Below are positions 28,322 through 37,277 of a stretch of 64,000 bases of DNA, in pieces; the first letter of the stretch is position 1; each line of letters starts with the position of its first letter. Source of the DNA: Saprospirales bacterium GYS_P2D (lineage in GTDB: Bacteria; Bacteroidota; Bacteroidia; Chitinophagales; Saprospiraceae); contig WUUP01000008.1 in the NCBI GenBank assembly GCA_009833045.1, forward strand, positions 171,921-235,920, given 5' to 3'. Both the position numbers and the translations under genes were made by a program. The notes under the pieces are model-generated. The model saw only the letters and a program-made list of their open reading frames with translations, did not search any database and was not told the origin of the DNA.

Positions 28322-28358
28322 TATTCGCCAAATTTAATAAAATGTAATATTCATTCAA
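28322..28358 (-). promoter_or_regulatory. Bacteroidota promoter of the XRE-cupin gene
   Basis: Minus strand: TTG (28358-28356), a 19-bp spacer, then TAAATTTG (28336-28329). Both match the Bacteroidota primary sigma consensus, giving a leader of about 65 nt. Confidence 0.7.
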
Positions 28359-28760
28359 ATCATTCTAAATGTAATGAATATGTGAGCAAAGCATGATTTG
28401 TCGATTCTTTGGTATCCGTATTACTACGGATGTTTTGTTGGTTTGAGATCAGATTTTGCTTTTCGTTATGCTTTGTGTAGGAGTATTCTATGATCTTGGT
28501 TTGGCACGGGATACTTTGATGGGATGAGATGTTATATTTCGGTTGGTATGTTTAGTTGATGAAATCGATTGTGTTTTAATTTCCTGATTGAGGATTATTA
28601 CTCATGCTTGAGGAATAGTGACTTTTGTCAAAATCCACCTTTTATCATTGTGATCTACCGAAGGGCGTAATTGCGCTCATTTAATGATATCTTGTTTATA
28701 GTTGATATTCAACCTGATATGCATTATAGAAATCTTCAATGTAAATAAGCGATAATAAAA

Positions 28761-28790
28761 ATAGCCCATATGGATCATTGCATGGGCTAT
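28761..28790. terminator. Hairpin terminator
   Basis: Perfect 9-bp stem ATAGCCCAT (28761-28769) / ATGGGCTAT (28782-28790) with A-run on the left and a T/C-rich right flank. It could act in either direction, but no intact gene reads into it. Confidence 0.65.
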
Positions 28791-28924
28791 TCTCTCCTAA
28801 TAATTTAGCCATAGAAATTTTGTCAAAACCATTTAGCTCAAATTGCCTGAGAATTCATTAGTCGAAAATTATTCATAGATGAAACATGACTTACTAATGT
28901 GTATAGCTATAGATACAAAATAGT

Positions 28925-29116
28925 ATGTATGCGGCTCCCCCAGTGCGTATCGCTCCTCGAGAACAAGAAGTACTAACTTAAGTATCTAATGGATTTGCCG
29001 ATCACGAGATCATAGATAGATTATACATGAGTCAACATACCGTCACGAGTCACCGTAAAAACCTACTCGAAAAACAAAGGCAAAGAATACCGCAATTCTC
29101 ATACGGATCGACATGA
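28925..29116 (+). pseudogene. Remnant of a LuxR-type HTH regulator C-terminus
   Basis: In one frame the DNA reads RIAPREQEVLT, stop (TAA 28979-28981), VSNGFADHEIIDRLYMSQHT, VTSHRKNLLEKQRQ and a TGA at 29114. This is the C-terminal helix-turn-helix of NarL/LuxR-type response regulators (consensus REQEVL...G....EIA..L..S..TV..HR.NLLEK). It has an in-frame stop and no receiver domain upstream, so it is a relic. Confidence 0.8.
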
Positions 29117-29190
29117 TCAGAGGATCGATCACATATAGATCAGTGAATCAGTATATAGTAAGCCCAAGGCTCAACCCTTGACATTCCTTC

Positions 29191-29217
29191 GGAGCTCTCG
29201 TTTGAGAGTTCCTTTTC
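29191..29217 (+). terminator. Intrinsic terminator after LuxR-type remnant
   Basis: Stem GGAGCTCTC (29191-29199) / GAGAGTTCC (29204-29212) with one G-T pair, a GTTT loop, then TTTTC. Probably the old terminator of the decayed regulator gene. Confidence 0.8.
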
Positions 29218-29605
29218 ATTTTGACAGTAAATGTGATAAAAAAGAAATAACAATGTACAGTTGAAATTTTATCGATAAGTTATAGAATCCAATTTATAAA
29301 ACCTTTAAGTGGTTGTATATATAAGTAGATAGATACATTTGGGGCTGTTAACAAATTATTTGTGATAAAAATGTGTAATAAATTGTGCGATGTTAGATCG
29401 ATGTTATATACTTGTATCGGAATTAACTACGATGTTATTTATCAGTAGATTTAATAATGTCAATGATGCTTCCTTTCATGACCATGCCATTGACCACACT
29501 GTTGACCATACGCCTTTATGTTTCTAATGAGGAAATGATGTTTTTTACGACTTTATATCAATAGATATTTATTAGAAAGTTTCTCAGAAAAGTTTTTCGA
29601 ATTTC

Positions 29606-29633
29606 AGGAGTCCATCGATGGCTCCTTTTTTTA
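29606..29633 (+). terminator. Hairpin terminator just upstream of an acetyltransferase gene
   Basis: AGGAG-T-CCAT pairs with ATGG-CTCCT (29606-29626), followed by seven Ts. It ends 11 bp before the ATG at 29644, an unusual place: it either ends an unrecognised upstream transcript or acts as an attenuator. Confidence 0.7.
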
Positions 29634-29643
29634 TTTTGGACCT

Positions 29644-30147
29644 ATGATATTGCAATCTGAGCGGCTGACTATTGAATCATTAGACTATGATGATGCTGAC
29701 TTCATCATAGCATTGATGAACACTCCTGGCTGGCTTAGATATATTGGTGACCGAAATATGCACGATCATCCAGCGGCGAGAGCCTATATCGATGATCAGC
29801 GCCAATACAACGAAAAAGCTCCGATGGGCATGTACGCTATACGGCTCAATAATACTGGAGACGTCATAGGTATATGCGGCATACTACAGAGAGACTATCT
29901 GCAGGTGCCAGATATAGGCTTTGCACTGCTGCCTGAGTATCATCGGAGAGGATATGCCAGAGAGGCGTGCCATATGCTTATGGACTTTTACTGGAGTCAG
30001 GGGCGGGGCCAGCTGCTCGGGATCACTTCTCCTGACAATATTGCATCTCAGCAGTTATTACTTACCTTAGGATTTGAAAGGTCTACTGAAGTGGTATCGA
30101 GTAGGGATCTTGCGATTTTTGAAATACATAAAAGATACAAAGGATGA
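29644..30147 (+). CDS. GNAT-family N-acetyltransferase (RimJ/RimL type)
   Basis: 167 residues. Start MILQSERLTIESLDYDDADF and the acetyl-CoA-binding region PDIGFALLPEYHRRGYARE (motif A, R/Q-x-x-G-x-G/A) are typical of RimJ/RimL-like acetyltransferases, as is the closing ITSPDNIASQQLLLTLGFE. The substrate could be a ribosomal protein N-terminus, an amino acid or an antibiotic; nothing in the context decides. Overlaps the next gene by four bases (ATGA). Confidence 0.85.
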   Translation: MILQSERLTIESLDYDDADFIIALMNTPGWLRYIGDRNMHDHPAARAYIDDQRQYNEKAPMGMYAIRLNNTGDVIGICGILQRDYLQVPDIGFALLPEYHRRGYAREACHMLMDFYWSQGRGQLLGITSPDNIASQQLLLTLGFERSTEVVSSRDLAIFEIHKRYKG

Positions 30148-30380
30148 AAAAGATGACATGTAGAGAGCTGGGCGGCGCCTGTGATCGAATATTTATGGGA
30201 AGCACTTTTGAGGAGATAGAGCAGCAAAGCAAGGCACATGCAAAAGAAATGATGCAGATCAGAGATGCCGATCATCTCCAAGCGATGAAAGCTATGATGG
30301 AGCTCATGCAAGATCCTCAGGCTATGAAGTCATGGATGGATGATCGTCGTCGGGCATTTCAGAATGCTCCTGAGGTGTAG
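30144..30380 (+). CDS. DUF1059-like small protein
   Basis: 78 residues. MTCRELGGACDRIFMGSTFE with two cysteines matches the start of DUF1059-type small proteins, followed by a helical part with AHAKEMMQIRDADHLQAMKA and MMELMQDP. Function unknown. Start codon overlaps the acetyltransferase stop (translational coupling), and its end overlaps the convergent protease gene by 59 bp. Confidence 0.75.
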   Translation: MKKMTCRELGGACDRIFMGSTFEEIEQQSKAHAKEMMQIRDADHLQAMKAMMELMQDPQAMKSWMDDRRRAFQNAPEV

Positions 30381-32433
30381 TGAGTATAGTGTCTATGACT
30401 TCTGATTGATATGTCAATAGCTTTTTCTCTCTGAGTTGTTCTTCTTCTGTAATTATTTGACCAAAAGCATTGATTGATAAAAGCATCCTTTGGACGGCAT
30501 CTGTCCTTATTTGAGTATCGAAGTACTGCCATGTTCTTGAAACGTATTTTTCCAAGTCTGCTCGAATTGACGGCATGATTTGATCATTATACTCATTGTT
30601 TTTGAGCATTTCCTTGATTTCTTCTTTGAGAAATACTTCCAGGTTGGATAGTTCTTGGAATTTCTCCTGAACTTCATCAATTATACCGCCTTCAAATAAG
30701 AATTGTGTGGCGGTGGTTAGGTCTTTATACAGCTTTTGCTGTGCTTGAGTCTCAGTCTTATAGCTAATGTAAGAATGGTAAAGTGCTCTCAGCCCTGTGC
30801 TATTGATAGATTGTTCATAGCTCGTTAGTTTGTCGTAGATATCTTGATCATTCATCCAGAGCTCCTTTTCTTTTGATCGGAGCTCATCTGTTAGTTGTTT
30901 TTTTAGCTCCGGGATGTCGCTTCTATACTTCTTGATACCGTCGTAGTCAAATGTTTTAATGTCACTATTTACTGATTCAAGTTGCTCCAGTATCTGGATA
31001 TCCTGGGTTAATCCAGCTACTTGCAGGGTGGTTTTTACACATTTATCACTATAGTGTGTGCAGATGTGATCTTCTGTAGAGTATGATTTGGTTACTGGTT
31101 GTGAGATATCGATTGGAGATACTTTATGATTGTCATAGTATCCATTATATACTTTAGGTGAGCTGTTTTTCTCAAAGTCCGCTTGCCATTCTTTAGTGAA
31201 CTCATTGTTTGTTTGGATATGAGGTGAATGTATCTCTGGTGCATCACGATACCAAAGCTCAGTCATTTTCTTTTCGATTGATTCTTTATTCTCTAATATG
31301 TTAACAGCGAGTTGATGCATACTTTCTTTAGTAGCTATGTTTAATTCTGTAAGCTTGTTATATCGCTGTTCTATAGTAGGGTGTGAGGCCCATTGATCCT
31401 CTATGGTGATTTTTGATATTTTGTATTTGTCGAGATCAGACAGTTTGATATTAGGGAGATTATGAATTTTTGGGAGTTTTTCCTTGGTGGATAATACTTC
31501 TATTGCTATTCTGTGTTTCTCATATATATTGTCTGAAATAGTATTGAAGTCAGATTTGTACTGATAAAATTGCTGAACGTTGACTAAGGCATTATTAATA
31601 AAATCTAATCTAAGCAGAGACTCTTGCAATGGTGCATGTCCAGTCACCTGGGCGGCTATCTCATCTGCGTGAAACTCCATCTCACGAGATAGAGCCATGT
31701 AGTTGTTATTTAATATTGCATATACTTCTTTGAGTATATATTGTACTTGTCGAATTGCGAAAATTGAAGCAGCTATAGCCAGAGCGAAATAAGCGTTGCT
31801 CTCTCCCCATCTAACCAATTTTCTATCAAAGTCATCATTTTCATAAAGGAGGTTGTGTATAATATGATTCACATTATAAACGTAGCTTCCCACTTTCATC
31901 TCTTTTTGTGAAAAATGACCAAACTCATGAGCTAATATTGATTTTAATTCTGTCTGTGTTACTCCATTCATCAGACCAAGCCCGATTTCAAGATTCTTTT
32001 TTATAGGAAATAGCATGCTCAATATGTTTGAATCGTAAAATACACGAGCATTTACTTCTTCACTGAGGTACACTCTTTTGGGGGATTTGGTGCCAACTTT
32101 TACGACGATATCGTCAATAATTTCGAATAATTGGGGTTGGTCTCCACGAGTGATTTCTATAAGTCGTGATCGATCAATTTTGTTCGATTTGAATAAGAAC
32201 TTCACCATGAAAAACATGATGAATCCAGCGAAGCTCAGCAGGGCTAAACTTATGAATATTGTGGCTATGCTTGGATGTGACAGTATTAGTTTGTAAGCGA
32301 TCCATCCTGTGAGTATGAGCAGCTGGATTGAAATGATAAATAAAATCAAATATGAGAAGACAAACAGAATAATAGACCAGATTGACCGAGAAGTATATTT
32401 TTTGAACTGAGGAGAGAGGTTTACCGAATTCAT
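30322..32433 (-). CDS. M48-family membrane metalloprotease
   Basis: 703 residues from the ATG at 32433 (MNSVNLSPQF); an upstream ATG at 32493 is open but adds an atypical leader. Two membrane segments near the N-terminus, then the zinc motif HEFGH in LKSILAHEFGHFSQKEMKVG (about residue 190 counted from 32493), and the downstream Glu ligand in LSREMEFHADEIAAQ. This is the HtpX/Ste24-like M48 group. The C-terminal half (about 350 residues) is charged and coiled-coil-rich, much longer than in HtpX, and is unrecognised. Confidence 0.85.
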   Translation of the reverse strand: MNSVNLSPQFKKYTSRSIWSIILFVFSYLILFIISIQLLILTGWIAYKLILSHPSIATIFISLALLSFAGFIMFFMVKFLFKSNKIDRSRLIEITRGDQPQLFEIIDDIVVKVGTKSPKRVYLSEEVNARVFYDSNILSMLFPIKKNLEIGLGLMNGVTQTELKSILAHEFGHFSQKEMKVGSYVYNVNHIIHNLLYENDDFDRKLVRWGESNAYFALAIAASIFAIRQVQYILKEVYAILNNNYMALSREMEFHADEIAAQVTGHAPLQESLLRLDFINNALVNVQQFYQYKSDFNTISDNIYEKHRIAIEVLSTKEKLPKIHNLPNIKLSDLDKYKISKITIEDQWASHPTIEQRYNKLTELNIATKESMHQLAVNILENKESIEKKMTELWYRDAPEIHSPHIQTNNEFTKEWQADFEKNSSPKVYNGYYDNHKVSPIDISQPVTKSYSTEDHICTHYSDKCVKTTLQVAGLTQDIQILEQLESVNSDIKTFDYDGIKKYRSDIPELKKQLTDELRSKEKELWMNDQDIYDKLTSYEQSINSTGLRALYHSYISYKTETQAQQKLYKDLTTATQFLFEGGIIDEVQEKFQELSNLEVFLKEEIKEMLKNNEYNDQIMPSIRADLEKYVSRTWQYFDTQIRTDAVQRMLLSINAFGQIITEEEQLREKKLLTYQSEVIDTILTTPQEHSEMPDDDHPSMTS

Positions 32434-32695
32434 ACCTATTATTTTTTTTACTGGATACCTTGTATGCATTAAAATAGGCAAAATTTGAGCCAAGAATAAA
32501 TGGTAGCAAATTATTTTACTATAGAAGGTGATTTGTTAGCTCTACGCATTTTCCCTCATATGGATTAACATATAATTACATACATACCCTATGTCAATCG
32601 GCAGGGCTGGGAGAGTTATATAGAGACATATTTAAAACAGTAATATCAAATACAAATCACATGCTATAGACTTACTCCACCAAACACTTATTATT

Positions 32696-33172
32696 ATGAA
32701 TACTGCAAATGATCAATTCAACCCAGACACTGCTACGCTCAATGGACTCATAAGTCTATATCGTCGACATCAGCGACTACTCGCCAATCTCAATGAGCAG
32801 ATCGACCAAAGTCATCCAGCCGATGACAATGTATGGAGCCTCAAGACCAGCAAGCTCTATCACTCCAAGATGGCTTCAGAGCTAAAACTACTCATCCAGA
32901 AGAAGTATAGTGACACCCAGATCTACACTGTGCAGAGCGGAGATAATGTCATTGATATCTATCAAGTAGATGAGCTATCCTATAGAAAATTTGCCAGACA
33001 AATCATGGATAAAATGAAGCTGATACTGACCACTCAAGTAGTGCCCCTATATGTGAGAAATCTCCTGATCAAGCATCGTATATCACTGTACAATCTGTAC
33101 TTCAGAAACTCTATGTTGACTACGGGAGGTGCTCGTATCAAGCGACTACCCGTACATCCGCAGGCCAGCTAA
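32696..33172 (+). CDS. Hypothetical protein
   Basis: 158 residues, basic, mostly helical, no signal peptide. Recognisable pieces only in composition: LYRRHQRLLANLNEQIDQ forms an N-terminal amphipathic helix, and a basic C-terminal region ends in ARIKRLPVHPQAS. Codon use resembles the neighbours. No family recognised. Convergent with the DUF3010 gene (5 bp apart). Confidence 0.55.
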   Translation: MNTANDQFNPDTATLNGLISLYRRHQRLLANLNEQIDQSHPADDNVWSLKTSKLYHSKMASELKLLIQKKYSDTQIYTVQSGDNVIDIYQVDELSYRKFARQIMDKMKLILTTQVVPLYVRNLLIKHRISLYNLYFRNSMLTTGGARIKRLPVHPQAS

Positions 33173-33177
33173 GAGCA

Positions 33178-33594
33178 TCAGTCTGTCGTAGCTAATAAGT
33201 AATAAGCCAAGACCATAGCCTCTTTTTGATAGGCTTTGACGAGAGAGGTGTCTATGATGGCGTCTTTAGTTTTGGACTTGATACTATTAGCATGGACGAT
33301 GGCTACGGGATAGTCACTGGTCTGTAGTAGGCCTTCGATCTTGAAGGTGATGGCTCCTCCAGCGAATCTCCCTTTGCTCATGCGCTCTCGGATGCCGATA
33401 GCATGAAAGTCTTCGTATCCAAAAAACTCGAGGAGCTCCTCTCTGAATCTGCGGACGGTCTCTTGGTCCTTAGAGTCCTTGAGGGGATAGCTATCGTAGG
33501 GAGTAGGGACGACTTGATAGTCATTGGTGGTTCCTTCGAGGACGACTGAGATGAGTTTATTCGCCTTGAGTGTGATGCCGCATACTTTTTTCAT
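33178..33594 (-). CDS. DUF3010-family protein
   Basis: 138 residues. KKVCGITLKANKLISVVLEG at the start and IRERMSKGRFAGGAITFKIE in the middle are the hallmarks of DUF3010, an RNase H-like-fold family of unknown function found widely in proteobacteria and Bacteroidota. Full family length. A promoter lies so close upstream that the mRNA may be leaderless. Confidence 0.85.
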   Translation of the reverse strand: MKKVCGITLKANKLISVVLEGTTNDYQVVPTPYDSYPLKDSKDQETVRRFREELLEFFGYEDFHAIGIRERMSKGRFAGGAITFKIEGLLQTSDYPVAIVHANSIKSKTKDAIIDTSLVKAYQKEAMVLAYYLLATTD

Positions 33595-33599
33595 GCTGC

Positions 33600-33628
33600 C
33601 AAAAGTACAACATGATAGTGGATGCCAA
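33600..33628 (-). promoter_or_regulatory. Promoter of DUF3010 gene, apparently leaderless
   Basis: Minus strand: TTG (33628-33626), 18-bp spacer, TACTTTTG (33607-33600), then only five bases to the ATG (33594). Both boxes fit the Bacteroidota consensus, so the start site would fall at or next to the start codon. Confidence 0.6.
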
Positions 33629-33651
33629 AATCAGGGGGAAATCAGCAGGAG

Positions 33652-33687
33652 CGGTAACGCCAATAACACTTCACGAAAACGTTACCG
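33652..33687. promoter_or_regulatory. Inverted repeat CGGTAACG-N20-CGTTACCG
   Basis: Perfect 8-bp arms at 33652-33659 and 33680-33687 between two divergent transcripts. A -7 box TAAATTTG lies at 33707-33714 with no -33 TTG, so a regulator bound here may control the short gene downstream. Confidence 0.5.
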
Positions 33688-33728
33688 AATAATTACTTGG
33701 CTGTTTTAAATTTGTACCATTATAAAAA

Positions 33729-33836
33729 ATGAGATCAATGAAAATCAATAAAGTATCAGACAAAGTTGTTCAAAGAGTAATCGTGGTGACTCGAGATGAT
33801 GATAGTCTCGAGAAGCTGGCGGAGTATGGCGATTAG
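33729..33836 (+). CDS. Putative 35-residue small protein
   Basis: ATG after an A-rich leader, 15 bp downstream of a TAAATTTG box. The product is MRSMKINKVSDKVVQRVIVV followed by an acidic tail (TRDDDSLEKLAEYGD). There is no proof of translation, but promoter box, start context and an intact frame agree. Its end overlaps the convergent rlmI gene by 4 bp. Confidence 0.4.
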   Translation: MRSMKINKVSDKVVQRVIVVTRDDDSLEKLAEYGD

Positions 33837-35011
33837 TCTATCGCTAACACTAAACCTTTGAGATATTTGCCCTCTGGGTGAAAAATACTGACCGGGTGAT
33901 CGGCCCCTTGAGACAGATGGTGCAGCACTCTGCACGGACGACCCGCCTCGATAGCTGCTGCAGTGATAGCTCCATAAAATAGCTGCATGTCTATGACCTG
34001 CGAGCAAGAAAAAGTGAAAATGAAACCCTTCGTTTTCACTTTTTCTATTGCGGCTCGATTCACTCGCTGATAAGCCTGTAGGGCATTGTGCTTTTTGCGG
34101 ATACTTTTGGCGAAAGCCGGAGGATCTACCACGATGATGTCATACTGATCGCTCGGGATCGACTTTAGATATCGATTGACATCTTCAGTGAGACTGGTAT
34201 GATGAGGATAGTCTCCATTCAGTTTTACATTTTCTTCGAGAGTAGCTATGGCGGTCTTCGAGGAGTCGATACTGCACACTTCGGTGGCTCCCTGATTGAG
34301 CGCATAGATGGAGAATCCTCCTGTGTAGCAATATAGATTGAGCACGGAGCGACCTTGGGCCATCTCGCCCAGTAGTTGCCGATTGTCCCGCTGATCTAGG
34401 AAAAATCCCGTTTTCTGACTATTGACGAGGTCGATTTTAAATGTATGACCATTCTCTCGCACCTGTACTACATCGGTATCCCCGACGAGTAGCTGATCAC
34501 CTGCGTATTCCTGAGCGTAGTCTCGAGGTAGGGTAGCATAGCTCTTATCGTATATCGTCTCTATATCCGACCCGTATACTTGCACGATAGCCGTCTGGAT
34601 CATAGATAGCATGCGATGCATACCAATAGAGTGGCACTGTATGACTGCCGCCGTACCATAGATATCGATGATGAGGCCGGGTAGGCCATCTCCCTCGCCA
34701 TGGATCAGTCTATAGGCGTCAGTATCGGCGCTCGGCAGTCCGATTCGATTGCGAAGTGAGTGAGCATTTTCTATTTTTTCATTCCAAAATGCCTGATCAA
34801 TTTCTCTCTGCTCAAAGGAGATGATCCTCACCATGATGCTGCCATCTCGATAGTAGCCAGTGGCGAGATAGTCTCCTTTTTTAGACTGGACCTCGACGAT
34901 ATCTCCATCGGAGCAGCCCTCTGCACTGATCACTCCTCGAGAAAATATCCATGGGTGGCGACGCTCTATACTGGCTATCCGATCGTTTTTGATGACTACT
35001 ACTGGGTACAT
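33833..35011 (-). CDS. rlmI: RlmI-like 23S rRNA cytosine methyltransferase
   Basis: 392 residues. N-terminal PUA domain (RRHPWIFSRGVIS, then DYLATGYYRDGSIMVRIISF), a central EEHEE-like domain, and a C-terminal SAM methyltransferase with NLYCYTGGFSIYALNQGA (motif I), DIIVVDPPAFAKS (motif IV with catalytic context) and FTFSCSQVID, with the Cys that is conserved in m5C enzymes. RlmI methylates C1962 of 23S rRNA in E. coli. Length and architecture match. Confidence 0.87.
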   Translation of the reverse strand: MYPVVVIKNDRIASIERRHPWIFSRGVISAEGCSDGDIVEVQSKKGDYLATGYYRDGSIMVRIISFEQREIDQAFWNEKIENAHSLRNRIGLPSADTDAYRLIHGEGDGLPGLIIDIYGTAAVIQCHSIGMHRMLSMIQTAIVQVYGSDIETIYDKSYATLPRDYAQEYAGDQLLVGDTDVVQVRENGHTFKIDLVNSQKTGFFLDQRDNRQLLGEMAQGRSVLNLYCYTGGFSIYALNQGATEVCSIDSSKTAIATLEENVKLNGDYPHHTSLTEDVNRYLKSIPSDQYDIIVVDPPAFAKSIRKKHNALQAYQRVNRAAIEKVKTKGFIFTFSCSQVIDMQLFYGAITAAAIEAGRPCRVLHHLSQGADHPVSIFHPEGKYLKGLVLAID

Positions 35012-35174
35012 ATGGATCTATCTATTTTCTGAAGAGGTAAAAGTACAGTTACTCCCAGTATTTAGATGAATTTTGTGGGTATCGACTAAGATTTAGTCTA
35101 AAAAGGAATGAATAGTTACTACAGGTTGTCAATAGTTTATATATTAGATTATTATTTAATATGTAATAGGACCT

Positions 35175-35717
35175 ATGGTAGAATATCGCTTTCTACATCC
35201 AGCCATATTAATAGCCTCTGGATTTGAATGTTTGAGCTCTGCAGACGTGAGATTTCTCAATGCCTGCAAGAAGCATTTTAATCCGACTCAAGACAACTTT
35301 GCTCAAGTAAGACTCATCTCACCTCAGGATTTTGAACTTGGTGGTATATTCAATCCTGATGATCACATGATCGATCCATTCACGGCCTATCGGCAGATGT
35401 CGGAGCGTATCCCTGACTTCCCATACCTCAATAAGTATCAGATCATCCGCTATGTCTATGATGAAAAACTGGAGGTGACCTTTCAGCGAGTGATACAGGA
35501 GCTCCTCCATACTATCAAGCGCACACTGGGCGTGAATGATATGAATATCGCCAGACTATTCGATGGATCTGCCACGAGCGCCCGAGCTATCAAGCTCATC
35601 CAAAAAACAGATATATATCGTCAGGTCAATGCGCTACATAAGTGTGGAGTAGGAGACCGTCTATCAGATGCCTTTGCATGGGTATTTCATAAGTATCGTC
35701 TGTATCATATGGATTAG
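35175..35717 (+). CDS. Hypothetical protein
   Basis: 180 residues, soluble, mixed alpha/beta. I do not recognise it. Visible segments are MVEYRFLHPAILIASGFECL at the start and a helical C-terminus with SATSARAIKLIQKTDIYRQV. Spaced well away from neighbours on both sides, so probably monocistronic. Confidence 0.55.
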   Translation: MVEYRFLHPAILIASGFECLSSADVRFLNACKKHFNPTQDNFAQVRLISPQDFELGGIFNPDDHMIDPFTAYRQMSERIPDFPYLNKYQIIRYVYDEKLEVTFQRVIQELLHTIKRTLGVNDMNIARLFDGSATSARAIKLIQKTDIYRQVNALHKCGVGDRLSDAFAWVFHKYRLYHMD

Positions 35718-35723
35718 AGGTGT

Positions 35724-35936
35724 TTATCGTCTGGACGCTCTCTTTTTGGTCGGTGCTTGAGGTTTTATGCTCGTGGGAGCTCCTGAGAAGTCTTCATCGT
35801 CACATGCGTGACCCCAGATTCCGTTGTTTTCGATATTTTTGTTTACCACAAAACTGAATGGACTTTGGATCTTCTCACCATTGAGATTGAGGATGTGGAT
35901 GAGTAACGTTCCTGATACACTGCTCGTGCTGATCAA
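35724..35936 (-). CDS. Doubtful small open frame
   Basis: 70 codons from a TTG, no ATG and an in-frame stop shortly upstream. SVSGTLLIHILNLNGEKIQS looks protein-like and the tail is basic (TKKRASRR), so it could be the end of a decayed gene, but support is weak. Confidence 0.25.
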   Translation of the reverse strand: MISTSSVSGTLLIHILNLNGEKIQSPFSFVVNKNIENNGIWGHACDDEDFSGAPTSIKPQAPTKKRASRR

Positions 35937-36124
35937 GATGGGATTATCCCCTATAGGTGTCGCAAATCACTGTTTCTGGGTAGGCTTTTGACTTGGCAGG
36001 ATAGCTGTACCAAAATAGGTGTTGGTTGAGTTATTATTGCTTAGTTTTTTTCTTATTTAGGTTAGGCTGTCTTGTCGTTTTTATTTTTCAATTAAAATGA
36101 CTCGATTTCACTTATTTTCACGGC

Positions 36125-37240
36125 ATGAAGACACGTCAACTATCCGATCATTTTAAGGCATATTTCACCGTAGGTGATGGCTATCGTGGAGGCAGCTCTG
36201 GAGATCCCACACAGCATCAGACCATTCATAAGCTTTCCTCTAATGAAAATCCCTACGGCGCATCGCCGAAAGTCATAGAAGCCCTGAGCTCAGCGGCCAG
36301 GGATCTACATATCTATCCAGATCATACGGATACTGCTGTCAGAGAGCAGCTGACATTGGTGCATGAGGGAGTAGCCAGTGATCAGTTCATCGTAGCTAAT
36401 AGTGGCTCAGAGGTCCTGCAGATGATCATTAAAGGATTTGTCAAAGTAGGAGACAATGTGATAGTGTCATCTCCTTACTTCGTGCCGTATCGATCTTTTT
36501 CGCTGTGGGAGGGAGCCGAGGTGGTAGATGTGCCTCTCATCCAGCCAGACTATCGGCTCGATGTAGCAGGTATCCTATCGGCAGTGGATGAGCGTACACG
36601 TATAGTCTTCCTCACCAGTCCTAATAATCCTACAGGATCTTACATCAGTAGAAAGGAGCTTGACGAGCTGATGCACGGACTGCCGTCAGATGTACTCGTG
36701 GTCTATGATGAGGTCTACTGGCACTACATTGATCAGCCAGACTATCCAAGAGCTGTGGATTATCTGGATCGCTATGACAATATTGTAGGGCTCAATAGCT
36801 TCTCAAAGGCTTATGGCTTAGCTTCGATGCGGATCGGATATGGATATTTTAGCTCTTCAGTAGCCCACTATTTACGCCAGATCTGCCGACCTTTCTTGTT
36901 ACCAAAATTCAGTATAGTGGCCGCCATAGCGGCACTATCTGATCAAGAGTGGATACAGAGCTGTGTCAAGCACAATGCTATAGAGCGAGACTATCTCTAC
37001 AGTGCTATCGAGGACCTGGATATCCCTGTATGGAGCTCCAATGCTAACTTCTTGATGATCAAGCCTGCCGGAGACCATATCGCATTAGTCGATTATCTCG
37101 CTGATCAAGGGATCTATGTGAGACCTCTGGACAACTATATGGCACCTGGTGCTGTCCGCATCACCGTTGGCACAAGAGCTAACTCTGAGGCATTACTCAA
37201 AGCCTTGAGAGGGTATCCAGGAATTCGACAAGTAGACTAA
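36125..37240 (+). CDS. HisC-like class I/II aminotransferase
   Basis: 371 residues, fold-type I PLP enzyme of the histidinol-phosphate aminotransferase group. LSSNENPYGASPKV near the N-terminus, SPNNPTG (165-171), YDEVY (194-198) and SFSKAYGLASMRIGY with PLP-binding Lys228 and Arg236 are all canonical. No other histidine genes are nearby, so it may act on another amino acid or phosphonate. The N-terminal 30 residues before the first conserved block are somewhat long. Confidence 0.82.
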   Translation: MKTRQLSDHFKAYFTVGDGYRGGSSGDPTQHQTIHKLSSNENPYGASPKVIEALSSAARDLHIYPDHTDTAVREQLTLVHEGVASDQFIVANSGSEVLQMIIKGFVKVGDNVIVSSPYFVPYRSFSLWEGAEVVDVPLIQPDYRLDVAGILSAVDERTRIVFLTSPNNPTGSYISRKELDELMHGLPSDVLVVYDEVYWHYIDQPDYPRAVDYLDRYDNIVGLNSFSKAYGLASMRIGYGYFSSSVAHYLRQICRPFLLPKFSIVAAIAALSDQEWIQSCVKHNAIERDYLYSAIEDLDIPVWSSNANFLMIKPAGDHIALVDYLADQGIYVRPLDNYMAPGAVRITVGTRANSEALLKALRGYPGIRQVD

Positions 37241-37277
37241 GTTTTAGATCTCACATGCTCAAAGTATATATGCGACC

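Larger units (their letters stand above)
28359..29643. other. Long gene-free region with pseudogene and terminators
   Basis: No intact gene was found in about 1.3 kb. It contains three hairpin terminators (28761, 29191, 29606), a LuxR-type pseudogene (28925-29116), and otherwise AT-rich sequence. The stretch 29230-29600 shows only short direct repeats (TTGACCA three times near 29480-29505) and no coding sense on either strand. Confidence 0.6.

Noticed and set aside
36125..37240. Histidine operon
   Set aside because: Only a HisC-like aminotransferase is present; no other his genes surround it.
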